Part shown: one piece after another, positions 17,722 to 26,731 of the stretch
Layout: each line of letters opens with the position of its first letter
How positions within the stretch are numbered: position 1 is the first letter of the stretch
Source: Myxococcales bacterium
Lineage (GTDB): Bacteria > Lernaellota > Lernaellaia > Lernaellales > Lernaellaceae
Assembly (NCBI GenBank): GCA_012517325.1
Contig: JAAYVF010000009.1
Coordinates: 40,262 to 104,261 of the forward strand
Direction: 5' to 3'
Length of the DNA: 64,000 nt
Notes under the pieces: model-generated
What the model saw: only the letters and a program-made list of their open reading frames with translations
Database searches by the model: none
What the model was told of the DNA's origin: nothing
Translations under genes and position numbers: made by a program

Positions 17722-19317
17722 ATGACCGAAACCGCAACGACCGGACGGCCGCCGAGCCGCCCGGTTTCCTTCGCCGGCCGACTCGCCGGGCCCGCCCTGG
17801 TCGCCGCCCTCTGGCTGGTGCAGGGCAGTATTCTGTGGGGCAATTTCTACCTCGACGACTATTTTTATCTGCACCTGGCGCGCGCCGGCGCCGGCCCGTT
17901 CGCGCTGTTCGCCAAGGATTTGTGGTTCGGTATTTATTTCCGCCCTGGGTTTTTCCCGCTCTTCTGGCTGATTCACGCCTTTTTCGAGTGGAACGCCGCC
18001 GCCTATCTGGCGGTCAACCTGGCGCTGGTCACCGGCACCGTTCTGGCGTTTTTTGCGCTGGTCCGCCGCTGGTTCGACTCGACCGGTGTCGCCTTCTGGG
18101 CCGCGCTGCTGTTCGCGATTTCGCCGACCACGGCCGTCGGCGCGCACTTCGTCTGGAACATGACCGAGGTGCTCGGCCTGTTTCTGGCGATGCTCTCGCT
18201 GTTGCTGTTCTGGCATTGGTTGGAGAACAAGCGGCCCGGCTGGTTCGCCGCCGCGCTGGCGACGGCGCTCTGGGCGATGCTCTGCAAGGAAAATCTCGCG
18301 ATCCTGCCGGCGGTCGCCTGGCTGGCGGCCCGGACGTTCCAGCGCCGCCGCGATCCGGCGGGCCGGGCCGGCCGCATGGCGTGGCGCTCGACCTGGCCGC
18401 TGTGGGCGGTGCTGGCGGTGTATCTCGTCTGGCGCACGGTCATGCTCAAAGGCTTCGGCGGCTACCTGCCGCTCGGCGACAAACTGATCGAACCGCGCGT
18501 GTTCGGCCCGCTCGCCCGGTTGCTGGCCCCCAATTTCCCGCTCGTGCCTTGGCTGCCGGCGTTGTGCCTGCTCGCGCTGATCGTTCTGCTCGGCGCGGCG
18601 CGTGAAAAACATCCATGGCGGATCTTCGGGCTGGGAGTGCTGGTCGCCGCGCTGGCCGCGGCCCCGATGGCGATCAACCTGCGCAACCCCGTCATGGCCT
18701 TGTTTCTGCCGCTGCGCTTCTTCTACGCGGTGATGCCCGGCTTGGCGATCGCGCTGGGTGCGGCGGCGGCGGTTTCGGGCCGGAAGAAGGTCGCGGCGGT
18801 CGTCCTGCTGGCGGCGCTCTGCGGCGGGCTGGCGGCGAACGCGGGCAAGCTCGCCTGGGATTTTTCGGCTTGGCAGAATCGGCGCGTCGCGGCGCTGCGC
18901 CTGCTGGGCTGGGTGGTCCGCAGCCAATACGGCGACGCTCCGGACGGCACCCTGTTCTATTATTGCCGCCCGCCCAACGATCATGCCCTGGATGCCGGGA
19001 TCAAGTATTATTTCCCCGAGTACCGGGATCGCTACCTGTTCCTGTACTGCGCCGACCGCACGGAGGTGGTGGCGACGCCCGAGACCCTGGAAGCGACCGG
19101 CGTGCCGACCTATTTCGACCGGATGCTGCGCCGCAACCCGATCGAATACCGCGAGTGGCAATACGGCGTGGCGGGCGCCGACGAGAAAAAAGTCGCGCGC
19201 GACCAGGAGCGGGGCGAGAACGTCGTGCTGATCCAGTCGCCGTTTCCGGATGACGATCCGCTGAACCGGCAGTTTTTCCTGCAGGGCCGCCAGTTGCCTT
19301 TTGCGGCGCGGCGTTAG
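17722..19317 (+). CDS. Polytopic GT39-like glycosyltransferase
   Basis: 531 residues from the ATG at 17722. About ten hydrophobic helices run through residue 390 or so, followed by a hydrophilic C-terminal domain (about 400-531). The first luminal loop carries YLDDYFYLHLARAG, where paired Asp residues are typical of lipid-carrier-dependent GT-C enzymes. A conserved-looking LCKENL loop occurs near 195. Such enzymes transfer a sugar from polyprenyl phosphate to an exported glycan, lipid or protein. It lies 80 bases after asnA and 16 before an envelope lipoprotein gene, so a cell-surface role is likely; donor and acceptor are unknown. Confidence 0.7.
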   Translation: MTETATTGRPPSRPVSFAGRLAGPALVAALWLVQGSILWGNFYLDDYFYLHLARAGAGPFALFAKDLWFGIYFRPGFFPLFWLIHAFFEWNAAAYLAVNLALVTGTVLAFFALVRRWFDSTGVAFWAALLFAISPTTAVGAHFVWNMTEVLGLFLAMLSLLLFWHWLENKRPGWFAAALATALWAMLCKENLAILPAVAWLAARTFQRRRDPAGRAGRMAWRSTWPLWAVLAVYLVWRTVMLKGFGGYLPLGDKLIEPRVFGPLARLLAPNFPLVPWLPALCLLALIVLLGAAREKHPWRIFGLGVLVAALAAAPMAINLRNPVMALFLPLRFFYAVMPGLAIALGAAAAVSGRKKVAAVVLLAALCGGLAANAGKLAWDFSAWQNRRVAALRLLGWVVRSQYGDAPDGTLFYYCRPPNDHALDAGIKYYFPEYRDRYLFLYCADRTEVVATPETLEATGVPTYFDRMLRRNPIEYREWQYGVAGADEKKVARDQERGENVVLIQSPFPDDDPLNRQFFLQGRQLPFAARR

Positions 19318-19333
19318 GACGCGCGGAGGAAAA

Positions 19334-20395
19334 ATGAGGTCGATGCCGAAACGATTCGCCGCGATCGGGCTGCTGCTGATCGCGCTCGGCCTGGCCGGCG
19401 CGTGCGCGCCGAAAATCGCGCCGGTCGACGCCGCTGACGATCTGGCGGCCTACGCCGAAATCCTGCCGGAACAGGCGCCGGAGTCGGATCCGGCGGCGGT
19501 TTCGGCCGAGGCGCTGGCGGCGTTCGATTTTTCGCGTTCGCCGTTTCCGGGGGGCCAGGGCTGGTATTATTTCAACGGCCACCTGCTCGACCAGGAAAGC
19601 CGGCGGTGGACGATCATGTTCGCCATCCTGCCCGATTGGCAGGTGTTCGGCATCGTCGAACTGCCCGACCGACAGATCACCCTGCCGATCTACCGGCGGC
19701 AGCCCACGGTGACGCTGCTGGATGACCGTTCGCTGTCGGCCCGCGACCTGGCGACGTTGCGGCAACCGGAGGCGGGGCGGCTGCGGTACGAGTTCAAATT
19801 CGAGGACGCGCGCCTGCAACTCAACCTGACGCTGAGCGCGCTCAAGGCTCCGATCCGCGTCAACGGTCACGGCGAAATCACCATGGGCCACACGGGCACG
19901 AGCAGCTATTACCTGATCCCGTCGATGCGGATCGCGGGCGACGCCTTCTTCGGGAACCAGACCTACGAATTATCCGGCTTGGGCTGGATGGACCACCAGT
20001 GGGGTAAGTGGGATCTGCCGCAAATCCGGCGCTGGCACTGGCACGCCATCCATCTGTCCAACGGCGGCGAACTGATGGTATTCGAAATCCTCAACCGGGA
20101 TCCGGCGAAAAACGAAATGCTGTGCGATTACATCAAACCCGACGGCGGGTTGCTCGCGCGTGAGCCCTGCAAAACCAAAATCCTGCAAACCTGGGCGAGC
20201 CCACGCACCGGCAAGACCTGGGCGGCGGCCTGGCGGATCGAAATGCCGATGGAAAAAGCCGAACTGACGCTGATCCCCGATTCGCTCGATCGCGAAATCA
20301 ACCCGGTGATTTACGAGGGCGGCTGCCACGTCCGCGGCACGTTCCGGGGCGAGCCGGTCGTCGGCCGCTCGTTCTACGAGGAATACCAGAAATAG
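19334..20395 (+). CDS. AttH/CrtC-like lipoprotein (lipocalin-fold hydratase-type domain)
   Basis: 353 residues; GGAGGA precedes the ATG. The signal peptide has lipobox LAGAC (C24). The mature protein contains GWYYFNGHLLDQE, a central beta-rich region and ELSGLGWMDHQWGKW, the signature of the AttH/carotenoid 1,2-hydratase superfamily (two lipocalin-like domains). Carotenoid chemistry is not implied, since no other crt gene is present; most such proteins are of unknown function at the envelope. It follows the glycosyltransferase by 16 bases and converges with the next gene with a one-base gap. Confidence 0.72.
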   Translation: MRSMPKRFAAIGLLLIALGLAGACAPKIAPVDAADDLAAYAEILPEQAPESDPAAVSAEALAAFDFSRSPFPGGQGWYYFNGHLLDQESRRWTIMFAILPDWQVFGIVELPDRQITLPIYRRQPTVTLLDDRSLSARDLATLRQPEAGRLRYEFKFEDARLQLNLTLSALKAPIRVNGHGEITMGHTGTSSYYLIPSMRIAGDAFFGNQTYELSGLGWMDHQWGKWDLPQIRRWHWHAIHLSNGGELMVFEILNRDPAKNEMLCDYIKPDGGLLAREPCKTKILQTWASPRTGKTWAAAWRIEMPMEKAELTLIPDSLDREINPVIYEGGCHVRGTFRGEPVVGRSFYEEYQK

Positions 20396-20396
20396 C

Positions 20397-22175
20397 TTAC
20401 ATCGACAGGTAACCGAGGCTGCGCAGCACCCGCTGCTGCTCCGGCGTCATCACCGCCGCTTCGGTCGACAGGCCCGCGCCGGGCCGGTTCAGGTGCAGCA
20501 CCGGATAGGCGCGAATCCAGACGTAATCGCCCGCCGGCGGCTCGGCCGGCTGCCAGCGATCCTCGAACGCCTCGAATTCGAACGGCGAATCGGACCAGGC
20601 CTCGCGGTCGGGACCGGCCAGCAGCTTGACCGCGCCGCGGTTCTCGTTTCCTTCCACGTCGAAGCGCAGCGCCGGGTCGGGCTTTTCCACGATGATCAGA
20701 AAACCCTCGCCCTTTTTCGTCGGATCCAGGCGGATGTCGATGCCGTCCGCCTGCTGCTTGAACGCCTCGGGAACCTGGACCAGGCGGCCGCCGGAAAGCT
20801 CGAACTGCCGGTTGATCGGCCGCACCTGGACCACCTTGGCGCCCGGCGGCAACTCGGCGTGCAGAAACAGCGGCCGGGCGCTTTTTGTCAGGGAATAGTC
20901 GATTTCGTAGGCCGTGCCGCGGCCGTACCAGCCGCTCTTTTCCGCCAGCGCCAGCAGGTCCGCGACCACCTCCGGGTTTTTCGTCCAGAGATCGATGGTT
21001 TCGCCTTTTTTGATGTTGACCAGCTTCGGCGTCATTTTCATATCGATGATGCGGTACGGCGGCGGCAGGATCAGCTTGTCGTCGCCGCGGATGATCGCGA
21101 TTTCCTGGTAACCCATGTTGCCGGTTTCGCAGCCCACCCAAGACACGCCCGGTTTGCCGGCCAGCAGCGGTTGCAGGCTCGGCAGATCGGTGGGGAAGGA
21201 ATTCAGGCCGACCGCTTCCAGGATCGTCGCCGGCAGCTGAATCGTGTTGACCACCTGGGCGACCGTGGTGTTCCGGCCGGCGCTTCGCGGCCATTTCAGC
21301 AGCAGCGGCACGCGGATTTCCGCCTCCTGCATCGAGATGCCGTGCGTGGCGCCTTCGCCCTTGCCCAGCAGTTCGCCGTGATCGGCGGTCACCACGATCA
21401 ACGTGTCGTCGTAGCGCCCGCTTTGCTTCATGGCGTCGAAGAGGCGGCCCAATTCGCGGTCGACCAGCGCGATGCCGCTGTCGTAAAGGTCCTTGTAGCA
21501 CTCGAACTTTTTCCAATCCTGTTGCAGGCCGGCGGTGAGCAGTTGGCCGACGTTGACCGGACCGCGGCAATCGGGTTTGGCGAATTGTTCGACGGGCGCG
21601 TCGGGGCGGCCGTAGGGATAGTGCACGTCGAAGTAGTGCAGGAACAGGAACGTCGGCTTTTCGGCCGGTTGCCGGTTCAGCCAGTCGATCGCCTTGCCGG
21701 TGACCTTGGGCGCGGGGCTTTCCTGCTCGTAGTCAAAGGTGTCGAAGCCGCGGCTCATGCCGTGGGTCTGGCTCAGGAAGGAATGGGTGGTGAAGGCGGC
21801 GGTGGCGAAGCCGTTGGCCTGCAGGGATTCGGAGACGAAGGGCATTTCGGCGCGCACGACGCTGCCCAGCAGGATCGCGCCGTGGGCCGAGGACATGCGG
21901 CCGGTCAGCAGGCCGGCGTGGGCGGGGAGGGTCCAGTTGGCCGAGCTGTAAACGCGGTCGAAACGGATGGCGTCCTGCGCGAAGGCGTCCAGGCGCGGCG
22001 AGGTCGGGCGCGGATAGCCGTAAACGCCGAGGTGATCCGGCCGCAGCGAGTCGATGCTGATCAGCACGACGTGGCGCACCGGCGGCAACGGCACCGGCCG
22101 GTAGGCCTGCTGTTTGGCGCAGGCCGGGCCGAGCAGGGAAAGCAGCAGGACGATCCAGAGTCGATTCAGGCGCAT
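20397..22175 (-). CDS. Alkaline-phosphatase-superfamily lipoprotein with Thr at the nucleophile position
   Basis: 592 residues, with a signal peptide ending LLGPAC (probable lipidated C19). Motifs: VVLISIDSLRPDHLGVYGY (D42, D47), SANWTLPAHAGLLTG with T82 at the sulfatase Cys position, VVTADHGELLGKG and EIRVPLLLKW. Tail: QQRVLRSLGYLSM. It is a paralogue of the protein at 14554-16320 and shares the Thr substitution, so a phosphotransferase or phosphodiesterase is more likely than a sulfatase. As an outer-envelope lipoprotein it would act on surface glycans or lipids. The C-terminal 150 residues or so form an extra beta-rich domain not seen in small sulfatases. Confidence 0.8.
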   Translation of the reverse strand: MRLNRLWIVLLLSLLGPACAKQQAYRPVPLPPVRHVVLISIDSLRPDHLGVYGYPRPTSPRLDAFAQDAIRFDRVYSSANWTLPAHAGLLTGRMSSAHGAILLGSVVRAEMPFVSESLQANGFATAAFTTHSFLSQTHGMSRGFDTFDYEQESPAPKVTGKAIDWLNRQPAEKPTFLFLHYFDVHYPYGRPDAPVEQFAKPDCRGPVNVGQLLTAGLQQDWKKFECYKDLYDSGIALVDRELGRLFDAMKQSGRYDDTLIVVTADHGELLGKGEGATHGISMQEAEIRVPLLLKWPRSAGRNTTVAQVVNTIQLPATILEAVGLNSFPTDLPSLQPLLAGKPGVSWVGCETGNMGYQEIAIIRGDDKLILPPPYRIIDMKMTPKLVNIKKGETIDLWTKNPEVVADLLALAEKSGWYGRGTAYEIDYSLTKSARPLFLHAELPPGAKVVQVRPINRQFELSGGRLVQVPEAFKQQADGIDIRLDPTKKGEGFLIIVEKPDPALRFDVEGNENRGAVKLLAGPDREAWSDSPFEFEAFEDRWQPAEPPAGDYVWIRAYPVLHLNRPGAGLSTEAAVMTPEQQRVLRSLGYLSM

Positions 22176-22267
22176 GTCGATATCCCGGTACGTCGTTGAA
22201 CCAAGGGCCCTATACTAGACTAATCATTTCCCGGTGAAAAACGCCCCGGCGTGAATATTCGCGAGTG

Positions 22268-22957
22268 TCAGGTTTTGGAACCGCGACCACGAGGGATTTC
22301 TAGTAAACGCAATTGTGGGTCAGCATGGCCATTGCGTTTGGCCACACCATAATAGGAATTTTCCTCCACATCTTCATTGCCCCATTGGCTCCATCCTTGG
22401 CGACGAAAACGTGCGAATAGCTCCAAATACGGACCGGGAGAACAAGATTCGATTAGATCGTAGATTTCATCCGGCTTGCGGGAGTGTTCCCGCTTTTTGG
22501 TGCAAAAAAGATTGACTTGAGTCCGGCCTGGGGGAAGGGTTCGCATTCTACCACGGACGCCAAAAAGTACCAATTCGGTGACATTCCTGAAATAAAATCC
22601 GACCCCACGCCCGTCAGGTCCACCATCCTTGCGAATTTTATACCAAACCAAATTGGATTTATATGTAAAACCCCAGGCTTCCATAACTTTCAAACCCTCT
22701 TGAAGTAGCGCGTTGGGTACCCATAAATATAAATGTGATTTTGCCGCCGCCAATTTGGCGACAGGCAATTCCAGAATTTCTTTCAACTCCATTGTCGGAT
22801 ATCTTAATAATCTTCTGTGTTCGGGCGCCATTTTCCCGGTTCGATTTTGAAACTGCCATGGCGGATCGGCTAAAATTGTCGAATATTGTCCAGTTCTTTT
22901 TGCAAGAAGATCTTCCGAGGGATTTGGGGTGGTGAGATTATAAATTTTCGGTGCCAT
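22268..22957 (-). CDS. MT-A70-family adenine-N6 DNA methyltransferase (modification subunit)
   Basis: 229 residues; AGGGAGAG lies before the ATG at 22957. D31-PPW34 is the MT-A70 catalytic motif; SHLYLWVPNALLQEG and VWYKIRKDG are typical of bacterial and phage MT-A70 enzymes. It would transfer methyl from SAM to adenine N6. The gene starts 17 bases after the nuclease gene on the same strand, forming a type II restriction-modification unit. The AT-rich composition contrasts with both flanks, consistent with horizontal gain. Confidence 0.88.
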   Translation of the reverse strand: MAPKIYNLTTPNPSEDLLAKRTGQYSTILADPPWQFQNRTGKMAPEHRRLLRYPTMELKEILELPVAKLAAAKSHLYLWVPNALLQEGLKVMEAWGFTYKSNLVWYKIRKDGGPDGRGVGFYFRNVTELVLFGVRGRMRTLPPGRTQVNLFCTKKREHSRKPDEIYDLIESCSPGPYLELFARFRRQGWSQWGNEDVEENSYYGVAKRNGHADPQLRLLEIPRGRGSKT

Positions 22958-22974
22958 TTATCTCTCCCTAGCGT

Positions 22975-23706
22975 CTAAGCAATAATGACATTTCTTGGAA
23001 TGCCTATTAACAGCAAGGGGCATGGATTGCCAACACCGCGTTGAACCCGATCCTCTAGTTTTCGCCAATGTGTTGTTGCTTCCCCGAATTTGTCCGAAAC
23101 AAATGCATGTGCCCATCCAGCTTCGAAAGAACCTTCTGCCTGTTCTTTCTGTTTGATAATCTTTTTTTGACGATCGGTGGGAGTGTAATATTGAGAAAGA
23201 TCATTTATTTTAGAAATTTTTTTCTGTATAGCGAATCTTTTGACAACTTCACGTAGAGAATCCTGAAGTGTAGAACCTCTTGTGATAATGGCTCCAATTG
23301 ATATGGCACCATCGGCATGAAGACGTTTGAAATTTTCTAAATCGCGGTCGAAAAATGGATCTTTATTATTCCACTCAATCTCCAGAGCAAAGGTGCCAGT
23401 CTCAAAATGTTTGACATGATCAATTTGATGCGAAATCGACTCCCTTTCTTTTCCGTCAATAATTTTCTTAATCTCGAAATTATGTTTCATCCAGCCAGAT
23501 GCGGCCAATTCATGTCTCATTCGTTGTGTTAATTCACCCTCACCGCCTCCTCCCCGGATTAACTCCTCTGGTGGTATTTTTATTCCAAGAAGCACTTTTT
23601 CTATTTCTGTCACAGCAGCGGCCATATCATGCATCAGAATCGCTTCTGCATGGTGAAGTGTTACAATTTGAAAACCTTTGCTTCTTGCCTTTTCAAACAT
23701 TTCCAT
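22975..23706 (-). CDS. BglII/BstYI-family type II restriction endonuclease
   Basis: 243 residues. The N-terminal helix region (FQIVTLHHAEAILMHDM, then AVTEIEKVL) and central HQIDHVKHFETGTFALEIEW followed by NNKDPFFDRDLENF match the BglII/BstYI nuclease family. D96 and E109-x-E111 are the probable metal-binding catalytic residues of this PD-(D/E)xK variant. Characterised members cut AGATCT or RGATCY; specificity here is not readable from sequence. Partner: the downstream MT-A70 methylase, 17 bases away. The region is AT-rich (much below the flanking genome). No controller (C-protein) gene is visible. Confidence 0.85.
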   Translation of the reverse strand: MEMFEKARSKGFQIVTLHHAEAILMHDMAAAVTEIEKVLLGIKIPPEELIRGGGGEGELTQRMRHELAASGWMKHNFEIKKIIDGKERESISHQIDHVKHFETGTFALEIEWNNKDPFFDRDLENFKRLHADGAISIGAIITRGSTLQDSLREVVKRFAIQKKISKINDLSQYYTPTDRQKKIIKQKEQAEGSFEAGWAHAFVSDKFGEATTHWRKLEDRVQRGVGNPCPLLLIGIPRNVIIA

Positions 23707-23817
23707 TTTCCCAAAAGGGTTTAATGACTTTTTACCTCAACTATTTAGAAGACACCCAACATTGAAATAAAAATAGCATAGACGATTTGAAGTGCAAGGT
23801 GAAAAGGTCATTGTTTT

Positions 23818-25575
23818 CTAATCGGGCAGATCGCGGTCGCGGGCCGCCTGCCGCAGGCTTTCCTCGCCGGTGTAGTCGACCAGCGGCAGCAGCGCGACCC
23901 GGCCGTCGATCTGGCGCAGGAAATAGATTTCGCGGCCCGGAAAGGCCTTCGCGGCCAGGTCCACGTCGACGGGCACGCCTTGCGTTTGCAAAAACAGCAC
24001 CTCGTCGGAAAGGTCGGGTTCGGGCAGCGGCAACCCGTAAACCGAGCAGCGTTCGTGGCCGATCCACGGGAGCTTGGCGGCGAAGACGACGGCGTTTTTC
24101 AACTCCATTTCCCTGGCCAGTCGCGGCAATTCGCCGCCCGCCAGGGCGGCGCGGTACAGGGCGCCCAACTGCGACGGCCAGAACGTGGTCGCGGCCAGCA
24201 GCGGCAGGCAGAGCCAGGCCCACGACGGCAGCCGGAAACGCGCGGTCAGTCGTCGCCAACCGGCCGCCAGAAAGACGATCAGCACGGCCCCGGAGGTGTG
24301 ATGAAGCAGCGGGCCGGTATCGGATAGCCCCGGCCAGAAATAGAAAAAGAGGACGGCGAAGTTGAGCACCACTCCCGACAACACGGCCAGCCTGGCGATC
24401 GAGTCGCGCCGCAACCGCGCGCCGTAAATCGCCAGCGCCAGGCCGCCGGGCAGGCCGAGCAGAAACCAGTCCAGCCGCACCAGGTTGTAGAGCGTGAACC
24501 GCAACCCGAGCCACGGCGTGTGGCGCGTTTCGATCGCCGCGCCGAAACTGAACGGCGAGGCGACCTGTACGCCCAGGTAGCCCCACCAATAAGCCTGGTA
24601 GTTCGTCCAGAACGGATGCCCCCAGAGCTTCCATTGCAGCAACAGCAACGGCCCCAGAGTCAGCGCCGCGCCGAGCGCCGCCGCGCCGATCAGCGCCAGC
24701 CGGTTCGGCCGCCGCCACCAGGTGGCCACGAGGTAGGCCAGCGGCCCGAGGCCCATGATTCCCGGTTCGTACTGGCGGATCCACAGCGCCGCGCCGAAAA
24801 CCAGGCTCGTTAAAAAAACGTGGACGAAGCGCCCGGAATCGGCGGCGACCAGCGCGAGGTAAATTCCCAGGAGAGTGAGTGCCGTGGCCGTGTTCTGCGA
24901 CAGCAGCGTGGCGCCGGTGGAAAGCAGCAGCGGACTGCAGGCCGCGAAAAACGCCGCGTAGCGCGCGGTGTCCTCGTCGAACAACCGGCGCGCCAGCAAA
25001 AAGATCAGCAGGACGATCAGCGCGGTGAAGAGCGGCCCGGTCAGGCCCATCGATCCCAGGTGCTCGGCGGCGGCCAGGATCGCCGGGTGGCCGTAGCTGT
25101 ATTGGCTGAACCAATGCCCGCGGTAACTGCCGAGGAAGATGTAGTCGAAGGCTTTGCGGTTGGGCGGCGGCGGCGCGGTGAGCCGGCCCGCGGCGAGGGT
25201 CCGGGCCTCGAAACGATAGGCCGCCTCGTCATCGACGATCGGCTGGCTTTGCAGCACGAACAAGCGGATGGCCCCGGCCAACAAGGCGGCCGCGACGACC
25301 GGCAACAGCCAGACGAGGCGACGGGGCTGCGGCGCGGCGGTTTGGCGATCGCGCAACAGGAACAGCAGGCCGAACGCGGCCAGCGTGACCAGCGCGGCGA
25401 ACAGAACCCAAAGCCATTCGCCGGCGGGCATCGCGAAGCGCCAGTCGACGTTGCCGGAGCGGCCGTAACGCCGCGCGGCGGCGAACGGCCCGCACCAACG
25501 GTTGCCGAGCCAATAAGCGGCGACACCGCCGAGGGCGACGAGCGGCGAGGCGAGGACGGCCAGGTTTTTTTTCAT
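23818..25575 (-). CDS. Polytopic GT39/ArnT-like glycosyltransferase
   Basis: 585 residues from the ATG at 25575. Ten or more transmembrane segments; the first extracytoplasmic loop has QPIVDDEAAYRFEARTLAAG, the acidic motif of ArnT/PMT-type GT-C enzymes, followed by NRKAFDYIFLG and WFSQYSYGHPAIL. The C-terminal 100 residues or so are soluble (periplasmic). It probably moves a sugar from a polyprenyl-phosphate carrier to an envelope acceptor. It starts 25 bases after the repeat lipoprotein gene, so the three minus-strand genes 27089-23818 likely form an operon. Confidence 0.72.
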   Translation of the reverse strand: MKKNLAVLASPLVALGGVAAYWLGNRWCGPFAAARRYGRSGNVDWRFAMPAGEWLWVLFAALVTLAAFGLLFLLRDRQTAAPQPRRLVWLLPVVAAALLAGAIRLFVLQSQPIVDDEAAYRFEARTLAAGRLTAPPPPNRKAFDYIFLGSYRGHWFSQYSYGHPAILAAAEHLGSMGLTGPLFTALIVLLIFLLARRLFDEDTARYAAFFAACSPLLLSTGATLLSQNTATALTLLGIYLALVAADSGRFVHVFLTSLVFGAALWIRQYEPGIMGLGPLAYLVATWWRRPNRLALIGAAALGAALTLGPLLLLQWKLWGHPFWTNYQAYWWGYLGVQVASPFSFGAAIETRHTPWLGLRFTLYNLVRLDWFLLGLPGGLALAIYGARLRRDSIARLAVLSGVVLNFAVLFFYFWPGLSDTGPLLHHTSGAVLIVFLAAGWRRLTARFRLPSWAWLCLPLLAATTFWPSQLGALYRAALAGGELPRLAREMELKNAVVFAAKLPWIGHERCSVYGLPLPEPDLSDEVLFLQTQGVPVDVDLAAKAFPGREIYFLRQIDGRVALLPLVDYTGEESLRQAARDRDLPD

Positions 25576-25600
25576 CGGTGCGACCCCGCCATGGGGAGAA

Positions 25601-26731
25601 TCATTCGCCGATGCGCAGCCACGCGAGGTGCGCGATCCGGCCGTCCGGCAGCCGGATTTCACCGCTCAGGGTGTTGGGGTCCGTCAGCTTCAGGCGGTAG
25701 ACGATGGTGTTCTGGTCGTAGGTCAGTTCAAACGACAACTCGCCGGCGGCCCATTGCGCGCCGGCCAGCGATTGGCGGCCCGCGTTGGTGACCGGGCTGA
25801 TGCTCGCCCGTTTTTCGTCGAGCAGTTTGATTTGATACAAGTCGTTGTCGCCGCGGCCCGGCCAGTATTCCTTCCAGGTGCCGTTCAACTGTTTCGCCGC
25901 GATCCGGCGCCCTTTCGGCGCGGGGCCGACGCGATTCCAGGCGATCCGCCGATTGACGCCGTCGGGCATGGTGACGATGCCGATCAGCCGGTTGGCGCTG
26001 TCCTGAAACAATTCGTAGCCGAGCGTGCTCTGGCTGAAACGCAACACGAAAGCCAGCCGGCGGCCGTTCCACTCGATCAGTTCGAACCCTTGTTTTTCGA
26101 TGTTCGACAGGGTTTCCAGCGTGAGGCGGTCGCCGTCGAGGCGAATCCGGTAGGCGTCGCGCTCCTGCCGGTCGGGCCACTCCTCTTCCCAGTTGCCCGC
26201 CCAGTCGGCGAGGTCCACCGCCTTGCCGGCGAGATCCGTTTCCACCGTCTGGCGCGATTCCGCGGGCGTGTAGGCAGAACCTTCCTTGATCCACTGGATT
26301 TGATTGACGCGGCCCTCGGCGGAGCGGACGGTGCCGTTAAGCACCTCGCCGGTGTCGTCGATCCGCAGGATGTAGTAGATCGGCCGGCTGTCGATGTAGT
26401 TGGTGAATTGCAGGGTTTTACCGTCCCAGCGCAAATCCGCCAGCACTTGCTGGCCCGCGTTGGTCAACGGGTCGATTTGAATGGTGTAGCCGTCGTTGAG
26501 CAGGTTGATGCGGAACTTGTCCTGTTCCTCGGCCTCGGGCCATTGCTCGGTCCAAACCCCGGCCCAAGCCGCCACCTTGGTCTCGTTGTCGAGCCCTTCC
26601 TCGGCGACCCGGCGCGGCCCGACGGAGCCGCAGCCGACCGCCAGCAACAGCACGAGCAACGCCGGCAGCGGCCACCACCGTCCGAACGAACGGGAAGGGC
26701 TATTCCACCTTGTACCAGCGAACCGTTTCAT
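25601..26731 (-). CDS. Lipoprotein of three tandem ~95-residue repeats (unknown domain)
   Basis: 376 residues. The start at 26731 is chosen because AGAGGA precedes it and the following signal peptide ends in lipobox AVGC (C34); a longer frame to 26779 has neither. Three repeats at about 56-150, 177-268 and 282-375 share the pattern G-x-W-x-E-x-WP, then D-x-[FY]-x-I, a TN/SN turn, a W-x-G-x-x-L-x-F strand, Y-x-L, L-x-G-x-V and a final W. The order suggests a small beta-barrel or sandwich. I do not recognise the family. The start lies 32 bases inside the preceding gene, which encodes a single copy of the same domain. Confidence 0.75.
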   Translation of the reverse strand: MKRFAGTRWNSPSRSFGRWWPLPALLVLLLAVGCGSVGPRRVAEEGLDNETKVAAWAGVWTEQWPEAEEQDKFRINLLNDGYTIQIDPLTNAGQQVLADLRWDGKTLQFTNYIDSRPIYYILRIDDTGEVLNGTVRSAEGRVNQIQWIKEGSAYTPAESRQTVETDLAGKAVDLADWAGNWEEEWPDRQERDAYRIRLDGDRLTLETLSNIEKQGFELIEWNGRRLAFVLRFSQSTLGYELFQDSANRLIGIVTMPDGVNRRIAWNRVGPAPKGRRIAAKQLNGTWKEYWPGRGDNDLYQIKLLDEKRASISPVTNAGRQSLAGAQWAAGELSFELTYDQNTIVYRLKLTDPNTLSGEIRLPDGRIAHLAWLRIGE

